DNA of 64,000 bases from Didymodactylos carnosus (Eukaryota > Rotifera > Eurotatoria > Philodinida > Philodinidae), in assembly GCA_905250885.1 (NCBI GenBank), contig CAJNOQ010000004.1:1-64000 (forward strand), given 5' to 3'. Made by a program: the position numbers and the translations under genes. The number at the start of each line of letters is the position of its first letter. Positions within the stretch are counted from its first letter, which is position 1. Below, piece by piece: positions 47,131 to 61,900 of the stretch. The notes below the pieces were generated by a model. That model did no database searches, had not been told where the DNA came from, and saw only the letters and a program-made list of their open reading frames with translations.

Positions 47131-48720
47131 ACGTTCGATAATTTTTCGTCCAGTAATTGTGACTGTCAACGGTCAAGTTACGCTGGGACTGAAATCTAGG
47201 CCTAATTCGCTAGTATCATCGTGAGTTTACGTTGATTGTGGCAGCTTAGGACTAACATTCAGTCCTAACGTATCTTGACGGCTGTCAACTTATTTTCATT
47301 TCCGAGTGAATTTACTTGATTCAAGTACTTAACTGCTTGGTAAGTACTGGCAAGTATTTTCACAACTATTTGCCATAAAGTTTTACAAGTTCTTCTCCAA
47401 CCCAGGTTAAACACAACTGACATTTAATAGGACATAAATGACTTATTAACGAAATGGCTACAACAACAGGGTTTCAACAGGCTTTTTATTGTGAAAAAAA
47501 TGATCAGTTAACAGGCAGACCATTCATTGTTCTTCTTCTGACCTTTAATGATGGCCTAAAAACAAGCAATTAATTGTGTTAGTAAGGCTCAGATTTAGAC
47601 ACCCATTAAGTGGTATTTTACTGCCCGTTTTATGACCGTTACATAAACAGACAAAAAACGAACATTCAACGGTTGCCGTTTAATTCACCCTTTTTGTTTC
47701 GCTGACCTCACCACTATATAAATCACGTTGTTTTCTCATAGAAACGTAGAGTTTTGTTTTCCGCGACTATATAAGTCATCGAAACTTGTTGAGGCAGTAG
47801 CTACTGGTTCTAGGGATGGCACCGATCATACCTAGCCCTAGTGAAAGTACTCATACTATGAGTACGATTTTGCTCATAATTTGTCCATGAGTACTCATAT
47901 GAGTTCTACTAACAACTTTTGAGTAGTTTTACTCAGTGAGTACTCAGTTACTCATGTGAGTACTCAGTTACTCATGTGAGTACTCAGAAAATATTCATTC
48001 ACCATTGTATTTTGCAAAAAGGGAACTGTACAAAGAACGTAGAATTTAGTAAAGAAACATAGAATATTTATATTATTTTTTTTCTCGCTGGCCTCTCAGA
48101 GATGGACTTGTCTGTAAATACATTCACTAGGAAGGGAACCAAAAATATTCGAAAATTTGGAAAGTCATTTATTTCATGGTAGTGGTCAGGAAGAAATTAG
48201 TCATGATCAACAGTTGGATCATTGGCCATAAATAGCCAATAATTACGCAAAAATGACCATTAAACGATCGTTATTAAATGCTTGTTTTCAGACTGTTTCT
48301 TGACTGTTAAAAAAATGCCACTTTTAGGCATTAACACGTTTCCAGTTATAATGCCGCGAAGTGGTTAAAAAATGGCGTTAACTAGCTAAAAAATGTTATT
48401 TAAGACACATATTGTGGGCTGCTAACAGGCATTTAATAGACAATAAATTACACCGTTTTCAACGTCCTGGGAAGATTGCAATAATTGGTTGTACTACTAC
48501 GAAGTGCTTTGTGAAGGTACTTGCGATGCTTTCACAGTTACTTTTACTTGGCAAGTGCCTGTGAAGTGAAGTAAAAATGCTTACAAGTAAATTTACCTGT
48601 GAAAAGAAGACAAGTAGTGGATTCATTAGGTAAGCGAAGTACTTATCCAAAGTGATGGAATCCAAGTACATTCACTAGAACTGACAGTCACAATTGCTGG
48701 AAGAAAAATTATTGAACATT
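47131..48720. mobile_element. ~1.6-kb TIR DNA element with internal minisatellite
   Basis: ACGTTCGATAATTTTTCGTC at 47131, continuing through AATTGTGACTGTCA, recurs inverted at about 48682-48720 with few mismatches. Looser inverted similarity extends inward through repeated AAGTACTT-rich and GCTTGTTTT-type blocks. No transposase frame; the 70-codon minus frame near 48459-48671 is inside the arm. Likely a non-autonomous transposon of unassigned superfamily. Confidence 0.7.
47936..47986. repeat. 20-bp minisatellite (GTGAGTACTCAGTTACTCAT)
   Basis: Two and a half exact units at 47936-47955, 47956-47975 and 47976-47986. Related GAGTACTCAT palindromes occur upstream from about 47847. It lies within the TIR element at 47131-48720. 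Confidence 0.85.
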
Positions 48721-51700
48721 AAACTAACTTGATTTAGAGAGTCTACGTTACAACGTGCAAAATTTGTGATGTTTTTTTCGCTCTGCAGCGAGTTTGATCC
48801 TTCCATTGTTTGTTTCTTGTAATTTATTTATAAAAATTTAACCTACAAAGATACCAAGAAACAACGTTAAAGAAATAGTTTTGTGGAAAGATATCTCATC
48901 TACAATTTAGTATGATTTGTTCACACTTCTGAGTGGGTCTAACGGAAAATTCGACCGCTTTTTGAATAACGTAAAAATTTACACTAAAGAAAAACGATTT
49001 TTTCCTATCATTTGATGCCATAGTTGAAGTCATAGTATTATGTTAACTTATATTATAGTATAAATTCATGTATATGTTATTTTTTAAAAATTTAAATGTC
49101 TTATAAAAATATCTTTGACTTATTAAATTATTAAAATAAAATATTTTTTATTGTATATGAGTGTGTGGATATAAAAGTTACGATTGGAGATAAAGAAACT
49201 TTTCTGTATGACCTGAGAAAATGAAAAACAAAATTAGTTCATCAAATTAATTAAATGATAATGATAACTGAATCACCAAATTTTTCTGTCCGCTCAAAAC
49301 TTGAAATCTTTTTTACAAATAAAATGGGTTTATAAGTAACCGACTACGATGCATTGAATGAACACATACTCGAGATCTCCAGAGACTCTCCACAGAGTTT
49401 TCAAAGAACTTTTCGGAAAATAACAGGATGGAATTGTGTGAGTAAAGCTGGTACGAAGGATTTTCTTAGGAAATCGACCACAGCGAATCCAACAGACACA
49501 AGCTCAAAATTCCTAGATAATTTCTAGAAGATCTTTTTGGAAATATTGGAGTTGAGGCTCGCACAAAGGACATTGATGGGAGTGATTAACTATGGCGCTT
49601 CCAATAAATATTGATAGGATGGAGTTTCCAGAGAATCCCTTAAGATGTTGGAATTTTGAAACCGAAACAAAATGTTTGTATAAGGAACCCACCGTGACGT
49701 ATGAAGAACATATTTCTGACACCTTCAGAGTTTCTGAAGGATCTCCAGAAAAACCTTTTTTGGTTTTTTGAAACTTTCGAATCTTTCTATTTTTAGATTT
49801 TTTCTAGATATTAAAGAAGTTGCAAATATGGTGAAGAGAAACAAGAGAATGAGCCAGATCAATGATTTAACGTTAAAAAAGAAAACAATTCATACCTTTT
49901 ATCAGAAAAACAGAGTTCATTTAAAAAACGTTGATTACATGAAACTAAAAATCGCAAAATATCAAAATAAAGTTCTGAAATTCTTTCAGAAATCATCTGG
50001 AAGCCTCAAAAATATAAATGCTTCACAGTTGACCATATAAGGAAACATTTTCTTCCACCTTCAAAGCTTACAGAATGTTCAAAAGGTTTCTGAAGATCTC
50101 GTCCATCTTATATTATATGCATCATGGTCGATTATCTATGAATTCACCTTGTTCGAAAACAATATTTCAGATTTTATGGCACGCTACAAAGCGTAATTTT
50201 AATAAGAAGGTCACTTAACTGCTCGAAATAAAAAAGAGGAGCAACTTTGTTTTAAGTTCTCATTGTACCTTTGAACTAACTATTAATATATTATAATAAG
50301 TTTTGAAAGAAATTTATGTTGTGAATCAAAACTTATAAGTAACCTACTGAGAAGTGTAAATTAGTCATGTATCAGCTTCAGGTCGCACTTTTCTTAAGAG
50401 ATATAGAAGATTTTAAAACTTATAGTCAAATAAGGAATGGAATGGTGATATTTTGAGTCTATCAGAAAGTTAATAAAAAACAGATACCTACAGGCACAAG
50501 TTTTTCCTCTCATTTTAACATCGCTAAACGTATATACAAAATGCTAATTAATCAACTAATTAAATATTCGAATTGAAATATGATCTAATATTAATGTCAA
50601 CAAATACGATCACTTAAACATATGGATTCCTTTAAAAGTAAAAGAGGAATAGAAGAAAAATTAAAAGAAAAACAAATTATAAGAATCGTGATAGAGTGTA
50701 AAACCTAACTCGCCTTTATATGTAACCCCCACCTCTTAAGTCCTTCGTCGGATTTTTCATACTGTCATTTTATGATTTTTCGCTCTCTCTTTTTTAACCA
50801 GATGAACCAACTTATCTTAGCAGAAGTGGACCCCTCCATATCTTTTTGATTTCTGATACTATTCAAGAATCCAATTATTCTGCCCCTAAATTCTGGCATA
50901 CCCCTTTTTTAGACACAACTCAGCAACGGGCCAAGGGACCTAGTGTTTAAATGATCGAACGTGCCCTAAAAAGCATAGAAAAACCCTTGAATCTAGATAA
51001 TATCCCCGATAAAATCGTAATCATTGGGAGTATTAGAGCAACTTAAAAGAGGCTGGACAGATGAGATCAACAAATTCACGACTATACAGATGAAAAGCAT
51101 GATGATTTTCCATTTTCGAGCGTAGGATCCTGGGAAAATAGAATTGAGTTTTTTGTACCTAATTGAAGGAACCTTTACCACTCATAATATATGATTGGAT
51201 TGACCTCCCAGGTTAAAATAGGGAAATTTCCAGATCATATCTCTAGCCTTTCTCTCCTTAACTGTCAAATCATCCCCAAGGAATTAAAATTTTGTAATCC
51301 TTTCTCAGGCACTAGTTAAAGTAAACTAAGTTTCCTACTTCAGTATAAATGAGTAAAAGACCCCCGAGTTGGAACCATACAATAGGTGGGGGAGTGAGAG
51401 GGAGAATTCCAGAGAGCTAGAAGACATTTGAGTAGGTAACTTTCTTACTTATTTTGGTTTTGACGTTCGTCTTTAAGGATCTCTTCCTTTAAATGACGGC
51501 GGACACGACTAATCTGATCCTTAATATCATTAGTTCACCTGTAGCCTGCACCCAAGAACCGATCTGCCATTAAACTGGCGGACCCATTTGGTTTTTAAGT
51601 ATTTTGTACCCATTTTTCATTCCAAGATTTGCTGAGCTCAGATTTAAAAGGAGTGATTTTTGGTCTCGCGACGATAAAACTGGAAAAATAAAAATATAAC

Positions 51701-52959
51701 TCTACAGTTATCTGCCAGCATCAGCTAGAGTTATCATATTTGTGATCAGCGTATTAGACTTTATTATATATCAGGAATGGAGTGAAGTGAAGACAAAAAA
51801 AATGAGAAGATGGGTAAGCATCCAAAGAGTGATCAGAGATAGTATAAAATTAGAAAAAAATTTGATTGCAGAGATGGCGAAGCTTTTTCGAAAGCGTTCC
51901 CTCTACAGGCGAAAAACAATAATTATTTAAAAGTGAAAGGATGCGCATCCTTCTGCTTCAATAGTTGTTTTTCTATATAGACAGTACAGGAATAGTGTTC
52001 TGTCTTCTAGAAGTATTCATATTTCAGACTATAAATCTTTAACATTTTTCTTTCACGTTATTACTTTGGCTCTATGAATTTACTGAGCTACATGTGCAAT
52101 AGATAATAACAGTTCAACGAGTCGAGAGAGGGCTATTGAATAATACAGCTAGCAACGGATCTTCAGAAATGTCAGTCTAACCGAACGAAACAATCTTGGA
52201 GGAGGGTAAAAATAAATCTATACATCTTAATAACCATCAGAAAGAGTTGTGTATTTAGATAATGCGTTAAACCAACCACTTGTGAAGTAGGAAAAAACAA
52301 CATCATTGAACAGTGTAATGTTAACGTAAATGCTTGCAGTATGATGCATAACGTTCAATTTCCTCCTATTCTATATTCTATAATTAAATTGATCAACAGC
52401 ATGTTATATGTTTGTTTCCAGCATAAAAAAGCCTATATAAAAAAATAAATATTTTATTCGCGTTCTCAAGATTAATATGTACATGAGATATTTGTTTTTT
52501 TAATAGAGTATGATATGAAGATCTTGAAAATATAACGTGTGAGATAGAGAACAAAGAGGAGAAAAATGAAAACGAAGTAAACGTTCTATGTGAACAATTT
52601 TTGTATATATAAAGGCAAGAAAAAACTTTTTTTTATTATACTGAACTGTATTTTCCGTTTCTCTTTGACCTGAACAATTGTAAGAATTTTTTCTTTCTTA
52701 CATAGAGAAAGTACTAAACGAAATGCTTAGTAGAAAAAAAAAGAAGAAAGAGAAGAATAGAACGAAGTGAACTTCCAACGAAGAAAAAGGATAAAGGAAC
52801 GTCTCATATTATCATCATGTTTATTGTACACGATGAACTGACTACTACGATGATGTTGAAAGTAAAATGTCTACGATTTTGTTTATGATCAAAAACTGAG
52901 TTATTTGTGAGATATACAGATGAAAATATGTTTAGTGTTTAGTGCTCAATAATTAATAA
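48721..52959. other. Gene-free interval with degraded repeats
   Basis: No supportable exon. About 49367-50105 looks like a diverged inverted repeat: GAGATCTCCAGAGAC on the left against GGTTTCTGAAGATCTCG on the right. About 50700-51650 is noticeably richer in C and G than its surroundings, lacks a long open frame and was not assigned. The 90-codon frame at 49768 has no ATG and no domain similarity. Confidence 0.4.
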
Positions 52960-55900
52960 ATGAAAAAACAAACTTTATATTATGTTGTTTTTCTATCAGT
53001 TGTTTGTATCAATTTTTTATCGTCAATGGCAAATGGAGAAGGTTCGGGAAAGAACGGTAAGAAAGTTTGCATATAATCTGTGAGAAAATATAATTGACTT
53101 CGTAATTAGTTAAAGAAAGATTTAAATGTACAAATAAAATATCCCTATAAATATTTTCAAAAGTTGAAAACAGAGCATCTGTCTGTTTTTCTTATTTAAA
53201 ATCTGAATAAATTACAGCTGGTCTTAGTATCTATAGGATTTGATAAAATGTAACTCGAGCTAGATGCATTCCGGAAAAATGAACTGAACAGTAACTAAAG
53301 CAGTACTATTCATATGAAAATGCAAGTTGTAGCATATTTTTTGAATGACAGAGACTAGTTTTTCAAAGATACTGTCCAAATTTCTACTTTCGAAAAGAAT
53401 GTTAATATTTGTTTTGCTTTCGAGAAGATGTCCCCCTGTCTTTTCTATCGAACAACAAAAACTGCACGCCTCAATCTCTTTTCGTTAAAAAGCTACTCAA
53501 ACACTCTCTAATTGCATTTTATTTTGACACGGAATTAAGTAGGAATTAATATAAGCAACTGCGCCATAACGTTCACTAGTCTGCATTACAGTCCAGTCAG
53601 AATGAATATTTCAATGGAAGGATAAAGCGTGTTTACGAGCTGAAGAATAATATAAAATTGACAACTTTACCTACATTTTGAGCCAGAGCGTGTACAATAA
53701 CTTCATTTGCTTCATTTTGTTTATTATTTGTGTACAATTGAGCCCGGAATAAAGTATGTCTGTTGAATAAATAATAAATACACGTGATTCTATGCATTGC
53801 TCTCGTCTTTCATACTACTTTTGACAAGAAAAATATATTTTTATCAACGGACGAAGATAACCTCGAAGCTTCGTGCTTTTTACTTTGAAAAAAATATACT
53901 ACTGTACAAACAGTTTCACTTTGAGTTGAACAGATTTTTTCCATAAGAATGTCAAAGAAAACATAGTTAGAAGTGCACGAGTGCACTAATAATAATTTAT
54001 AAGTGTATATAGAAAGTCAGAATTTTTTAATTAAAGGAAATAAAAATTATTAATTTAAAAGAATAAAATTAACACTGTCAAAAGACTGAACATTTTTTTT
54101 GTTGATATTTGCTATTTCCTACAAATATGAGTAAAAACACAAGAACTTCTACGAAATATCCTGTAGGAATTATATATAACAGCGGATTTTAGAATTATAG
54201 GCTGTCCGGGCTCAATTGTACACAAATAATAAAGAAATTGAAGTTATAAACGGGCTTATTTGTGTTCGAAAGACAAGATAATTTATATGTTTTGACTTCC
54301 AAGCTCATTTCTATCTTTTTTCAACTAATTAATCATTTCGGGCTCTAATATGTACTTTGTTCAGGCTCAATTATTTTCACGTCTGTTTTCTATTCTCGAA
54401 CAAAAACTTAAAAGAAATTTCATGCTTTTATATATTGTTTTGTCTAATATATTTGTTTTTCTCACACATACACTTATTGAGCGACGACTGTCATGTATGC
54501 ATGATACTTGAATTTATACATGCGCTGCTGATGATAATAGTAACGATGGTCAACAATAGATCATATGTTTTTTTTGCATGTATAAGAAATATGTGTTTTT
54601 TTCATTTATCTTTCTCTTCCTTAAGGGAATATGTCTCGCATATAAAATTGTTACTTCTTAAGTGTATATGACCCTTTTCTTCCATTAAAGATGAATAGTT
54701 GAACGTTGATTCCATTATATTGACTTCGATTAATTGCATAGTGATTGCATAATAGAAGAAGAAAACACTCAACATTTATTATGTAACATTCTTATAATAG
54801 GAATTTATATATCATCTATTTATATTAAATATCTCACAGAGAGAAATCAATTATTTAGCTTTTATAATTGAGAAAATAGTTTTCAATTACTATTTTTTGT
54901 TCATATTATTTATTGAAGCACTTGTGCTGCTACCCATTAATAAAAATAGAGACATAAATATAGAAAAATCTATTTTCCGGTTTATTATTAGTATGATTAA
55001 AATGAAAACGTAAATAAAATATTGGGTAATTAAACGTTGACAAGTAAAAATAAATCAAATCAAATTAGATACCTTGATTGAATAAGTAATCATAAATAGA
55101 GACATTAGATTTATGATTAAGACAAAGAAGTATAAAATTTATTTTACTTTTTCTATCAATCTGCGGAAAGAGTTTTTCAGTTATACATTGTACCAAGAAG
55201 AGAGCAAACAATGATACGTGAATAATTTACACGAAATAGAATCGTATTGAGATAACATATTTCTAAAAAGAAAATAAAGAAAATTTTGATTTTAATTTCT
55301 GTATATATATATATATATATATATTGTAGGGATCCAATGTTTAGAAGATGAATTTCGATGTGACAATATTTTATGTTTACCACTTGCCTTCGTGTGCAAT
55401 GGAGAGTTTAATTGTCGGGATAAGTCAGACGAGTTAAATTGTACAACTGCCATCATCAATAATGGTCTATGTAATTTGAATGTATCGATTAATTGTGAAC
55501 AAGAAATTTCACATAGTATTAGATTAATTGAACACGATTTTGATCTAGAAAAATTTCTCGTTGGAAAGCCGATACAAATATGTATTCTACGGTAATATTT
55601 ATCAACCATAGTAATATAAATAATTGTTTCAATTAGAATTTCTCCTTTGTTTTTTAAGTTCATCTGTCTGTGATGGTGTGGTGGATTGTAAAAATGCCAT
55701 TGATGAACAATGTACAAACAGTATGTATTAATTGCATACTGTCTCATATAAAATTAGTATAGTTTTTGATACACTACTAGGAAATCCAATGATTCAATGT
55801 TCGAAAGAAGACGAATATCATTGTACAACAACAAACAGATGTATACCAAAAGCATGGCTGTGTAATGGAATCAACGATTGTAAAGATCAATATGCGTCAG

Positions 55901-58900
55901 ATGAATCAAGTATATCATATTTTTCAATTCTATTCAAAATAACTTGAGTGTTTATTTTTACAGATTGTGAAATGAATGAGAAAAATCAATGTTTATCAAA
56001 CGAAAATAAATGTATTAATAACTCTCAATGTGTTCAAAAGATATTTGAATGCGATGGATTGAAAGATTGTGTCGATGGAAGCGATGAAAGACCATCATTG
56101 TGCAGTATGTTAAAATAAATACTTCTCAATCTCGTATATTACAAATTACGTATATTACTTTGTTTTAGATCGACCACGTTTTTGTACACCGGATCAATTT
56201 TTATGTAAAAGTTCACAGTTATGCGTACCAAAATCATTGTTATGTGATACTGTAACACAATGTCATGATAACAGCGATGAATTGAGTTGTACTTGTCCAT
56301 CAGATGATTATGTGACAACGAAATTATTTTATCGTTGTGATATCAATACATGCATAGAAAAAACATTAAAATGTGATGGTACAAATGAAGACTGCATATT
56401 GGGCAATGACGAGAGAGATTGTAAGTAGATCATAATCGAAGTAAAGTGAAATAGAAATATTGCATGGAAAAGTTTTGAGAGTCTTTTTTTTTTTATGATA
56501 AAAAAATGAATTTATCAAAATATGTGATTAATATAAATTGACCATTTAGGTCCAACGTATACATCGAAAATGTGTGTAAATAATACATGTTCAGCTCCCA
56601 ATCAAAATTGTAAGGGTTATTTTTATCGTAAAAGATGTGTTTGTGAAGGTGGATATCGACTAAATTATACAACAGGATTATGTGAAGATGTTAATGAATG
56701 TAGCGAGAAAACAATATGTGATCATTATTGCATTAATCTCAAAGGATCATACAGATGTGGTTGTGCCGAGAATTATCAACTAAATATTGATAAACATACA
56801 TGTTCATTGAGAAAAACGTCAGACACAATCGAATCGTACATGATTAGTCTTGGAGAAAATGGTTTATATAAAGCAAAGATGATTAATACTGAATTTGAAC
56901 TTCATTCACTTAATAATGAATTTGATAAACAATTTTTTATGGATACTTCGTCAATATTAGTTAAACTGGCTAACGCATCCAATCCTTATCTAATTGATTA
57001 CGACTGGTCTACACAAACTTTCTATTATGCTGAATGTACAACATTGATAAGACAAACAATAATGTCATGTGCGAAAACATTAAATATTTATTCTATTAAA
57101 TTGAATGAAAGAATACAAGAGAAAAAATTAATTGTAAATGGTCGAGATTATACGTCTGTTCAATCAATGGCCGTGGATTGGCTAGGTAAAAATTTATATT
57201 TTGTTAATACAAGATTACAAACAATCGATGTTTGCAAATTAAATGGTAATTATTGTAGAATATTATTACATCAAATATACAGTGATTATATACCGCAGAA
57301 AATTTTATTATATCCAGAAAAAGGGTAAGATTAACTAAAGCTAAGTGCCAAAGATTTCTGAATAACTTTAGATAGTTCAGCGTATTAATTGAATTATATT
57401 AAATTTAATTATTTAGTATACCATTTTGTTTGGTATGTGACGAATAGGAAAATCTCTACAGATGAGCCTTCATTGACTTCGTGGTTAAAAGTCAGATTTT
57501 CAACAAATCTTACTCTAAAACTTATGAACTCTATTTTGAATAAGACTTATTCTTTGTGGAAATTTTTAATATTTTTGTAGAGCATCGTCTCCTCTATCTA
57601 TTTGTATCAAAAGCAAATTTAGAGATTTTATAGTTACTGGAAACTGAATTTTTCCACTCAATATGCATTTTAGAGTGACGTTTGGTTATACTTTTCTTTC
57701 ACTCTGACTTTTTAAGTAAGAAATCAGTTAAGATTCATCTGTGCAAAATTTCCTGTTCACAATATCTTAAATAAAATGAAATATTTTAAAGTTAAATATG
57801 ATACAGCCTTTACGTCTTAAACTATGAAAGAGACGGAGTGTTAGGTAGATTAAGCAAGTTATACTGTTAATTTTATCAGTTGATCATTAATCAGTTTTTA
57901 ATTCTCTCTCTTAATTTCTTCTAGATTGTTATTTTATACAGCTATTGTTAAAGGAAAATCTCAACACATTGTTCGCATGAGTATGGATGGCAAAAATTTG
58001 AAATTATTTTTTACAACAAAAACAAAATCGGATACAATGAATGCGGATTATTTACGTCCTTTATTGACCATTGATCGTAAATCAGCTTATCTATTCTATT
58101 TTAATGGTCATGATCAAATTTATACAATTGATATGAATGGACATGTTTTGTCACAACATTATACATTTAATGAAATGATAACAATAAAACCTTTTCATGC
58201 TTTTCAAATATTTGCTGATAAAATGTATCAATCTTACTACGATGTTAAAACAAAACGTCGTGAATTTCGTATATCGTTAAAATATGCATTAGCAACGATG
58301 CTCTCAGTAAATAATAGTAAAACGAGTGAACTCAGTCGAATGCTTCAACGTTTCTATCAATTTCAATTATCCACATTCTTGAAACCACGTTCTTATTTAT
58401 ACAAGTTATATGTCAGACATTATCCATTGTACATGATCGATTTTATTATTGTTCATTCTTCGCAACAAGCATTAATTCAAAACAATTCTTGTAGTATCAA
58501 TAATGGTAATTGTGAACAATTATGTTTGTTGAATGCAATGGATCAAACAAAGGTGACGTGTGCATGTGCACAATACTATGATTTGGCACAAGATGGAAAA
58601 TCATGTATACCCAATTGTCCCGTACATTTCTTCAACTGTCCATTATCTAAAAAATGTATACCATTTTATCAGCAATGTGATGGGATCAACGATTGTTTCC
58701 TGGGAGAAGATGAAACTAATAAAAATTGTCAGGAAAAACTTTGTAACACACAGAATGGAACGACAATCAGTTGTTTGAATAGTTCAAAGTGTATATCCTA
58801 TACGGATTTATGTAATAATGTAACGTCATGTCCAAGTGGAGAAGATGAAAATGAATTGATATGTGGACATTATTGTGAGTGGCCCAGTCTAACAACATGC

Positions 58901-61900
58901 AATAAAAAATATGGTAGTGTTTGTTCAACGGAAGAATTTTTATGTGATGGTAAATGTGTTGATATAAGTCATCGATGTGACGAAACTCCGTATTGTTGTA
59001 AGTAAATAAGAATAAGTAGTCATAAAATGTACTATTATATCGTTCGTATTTAGATGATAGTTCCGATGAGCCGTTTGATTGTAAGAATGTAACATGTCCC
59101 AGCCATTATTTCAAATGTCCATCTGGTAAATGTATATCATTAACGAAAGTTTGTGATAACTTTAACGATTGTGACGGATCATCACAAAATGAAGACATTA
59201 ACAAAATCGGAGCCGATGAAACAAAAGAAGCTTGTGATTCATTACTAAACACATCATCAATCTTTGTGTGTTATGATAATCAAACGCGTATACCACTTCA
59301 TGAACTTTGTAATGGTCGTCCCGATTGTCCCGATTCTTCGGATGAAGATCATTGTGCAGTACAAACAGTATGTGCAGTGAACGAATATAAATGTGACGAG
59401 CGATGTTATCCACACACGATTATATGTAACGGTTTTATCGATTGTTTCGATGGTAGTGACGAACAAAACTGTTCCCAAATGGCAATTAATAGTAGTGCTA
59501 TAGGATGCAATAGACCAAATATGTTTAAATGTAAAGCAAGTGCTTATTGTATTAATGAAACTTATGTATGCGATGGTGATCTGGATTGTGGAGGTCAGTT
59601 TATTAACTGTCAAAGAAGTCATGCAACTTTTTTTCTCTCTTTATCTAAAAAGATTCATCCGACGAAGAAAATTGTGGTGAGAAAAAAAGTGTATTGAAAG
59701 ATGAAACTTGTCTATCCGGTTATCGATGTTTACAACAACAACAAATTGGTGATAGTACCAAATGCATACCTCTGACTGAACTATGCGATGGCCATGCTCA
59801 ATGTCCATTCGCTGATGACGAACATAAATCAGCTTGTCGTAAATATAAACAATTTTCACTTGATATCATATACAGAGTTGGGTGACTCATCATTTTCTCG
59901 AGTTTGAGTCGCATCAAAAGCTATCTCGAGCGATTTTTTCAAAAGCTTAACATTTCCACTAGTTTGCTTTTGCAAGAACGCCATTCAGATTCTGTCTCTA
60001 TTGTTTTTAAGTCTTCAATCTGACCAAATGATGAAAATTTCTCCTCAGAATACTCTCAAATCCCAATCTCTTTCTGTCTATCTGTATAGAACAAATACAG
60101 GAAACACACTCATATCAATGTAAAGTTTCATATGACTGACTTGAGTCAGTTTATGGTTTATAAAGTCTTTCGTTTCGAGTACGAGTTCAAATCTGGACCA
60201 TATAACGATGCGACGCCCATCTCTGATTGCATATATACTCAGAGTTTTATATATATTTTTAAGCTAACTGTCCTGAATGTGATGCAAAGAGTTTTTGTGT
60301 TATGATCAATCGTATACCGGAATGCCAATGCAAAACTGGTTTTATTATGATAACAAATAATACTTGTGTGAAAGAAGAAAACGTTTGCAATTACGACACC
60401 TGTTCACATGTGAACAGTACGATCGATTTATGTTTAAAGAAAAAAATAGATGATTGCATCTGTGATGTGGGTTTCAGAAGAATAATATTGAATTCGACCG
60501 ATGTGTCATGTGTTTTCAACAAAAGCTCATCCATCAAAGTGTTCCTTTATCCACATACATCCTTTACAATTCAACAACAGTCGTTTTTATTAAAGCCAAT
60601 ATCACCATCACACCGTGTTATCTACACTAGATTTATTCCAATAAATTCGGACTCATACTTTATCATTTATATAGAAGAACGCTATGGTCGAGGATATATT
60701 TACCAGCAAAAGTTTGAAATTAAATCAAGAGATCGTGGAAAACGGGATGTTACTCATTACGAAGTTATCCAGGTAGTTTTCTATTTCTCTTTATGATTGC
60801 TAATTATATTTGTGATTTATTTGCTAGTTGTGGTCATCACGAATTTACCAGTTTATTTCGCTTGAGATCGACTGGATACATCGTATTATTTATGCTTATT
60901 ACAATGATCCATCATCACTCGAGAGTGGCATTGAAATACTATACTCTAATGAAAATTACACAAATTTAACCTATATTCAACGTTTAACGTTTTCTAATAC
61001 AAAGACAATATCCGCAATGAAAGTAAACCCATTTCAAGGGTATGTGAACTATTAACTCCCGTTGTTAGCCTGACTAAATTTTTAATTTTTCTTTTAGATA
61101 TTTGTACATTAGTAGTTATTTTGATTCACAACATTCATTAATTTATCGTTCTTGGTTAGATGGATCAAAGTTAGAAGTATTTATTCAGCATGTGTCGTCA
61201 CCTATCCTGAGTATGGCGATCGATTATCGACATGCACAACTTTACGTACTTTTATCAAATGGATTAGATCATTCAGAAATTGTATCTTATTCATTGAATA
61301 ATAAACAATCATGGAAAAAGACAATTTATGCATTTAAAGGTACTGATCTCAATCCTTTATTTGGATAATAGTAAAATTATTTTTATTTTTTATTTAGATG
61401 TGAAGTCATATGGTCTCGATATGCACGATGATACACTCATAATTATGAAACAAGAATCTCAAGATGATTACCATGAAGTGTGGCTGGATAAATTTAATCG
61501 ATCAAACATAGAAAAATATCATCAATATCGATTTCCCTATAGAATAGAATATATCCATGAATACAAATATCCAACAATCGGTAATTCAAACAGTAAGTAG
61601 TTATAATCTATCCTTTTTTGTATCACTTCTACAGTACGGCATTCTTCTCGATAATTAAGCATTTGAATAAGAAAATGATGAAATTTACGAATGGCAGCGT
61701 AAAATATATTTAAGATTTATCAAAAAATTAATATTAGGAAAAAGTCAATCTTTAAACCATTCAATGGTGATTTTCAAGGCTAGAGTAAACCAGGGAAAAC
61801 AAGAGCTTTTATAAAAGCTCAGTTCATTTGAAGAAGGGAGGATCAATTTGCATCAACTTCTGCCGTGAAAAACTGAACAAACCGGTGTATGAATTATAGT

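Noticed and set aside
49768-50040. 90-codon Lys-rich frame
   Set aside because: Begins at TTG, lies in a diverged repeat, composition explained by A-richness.
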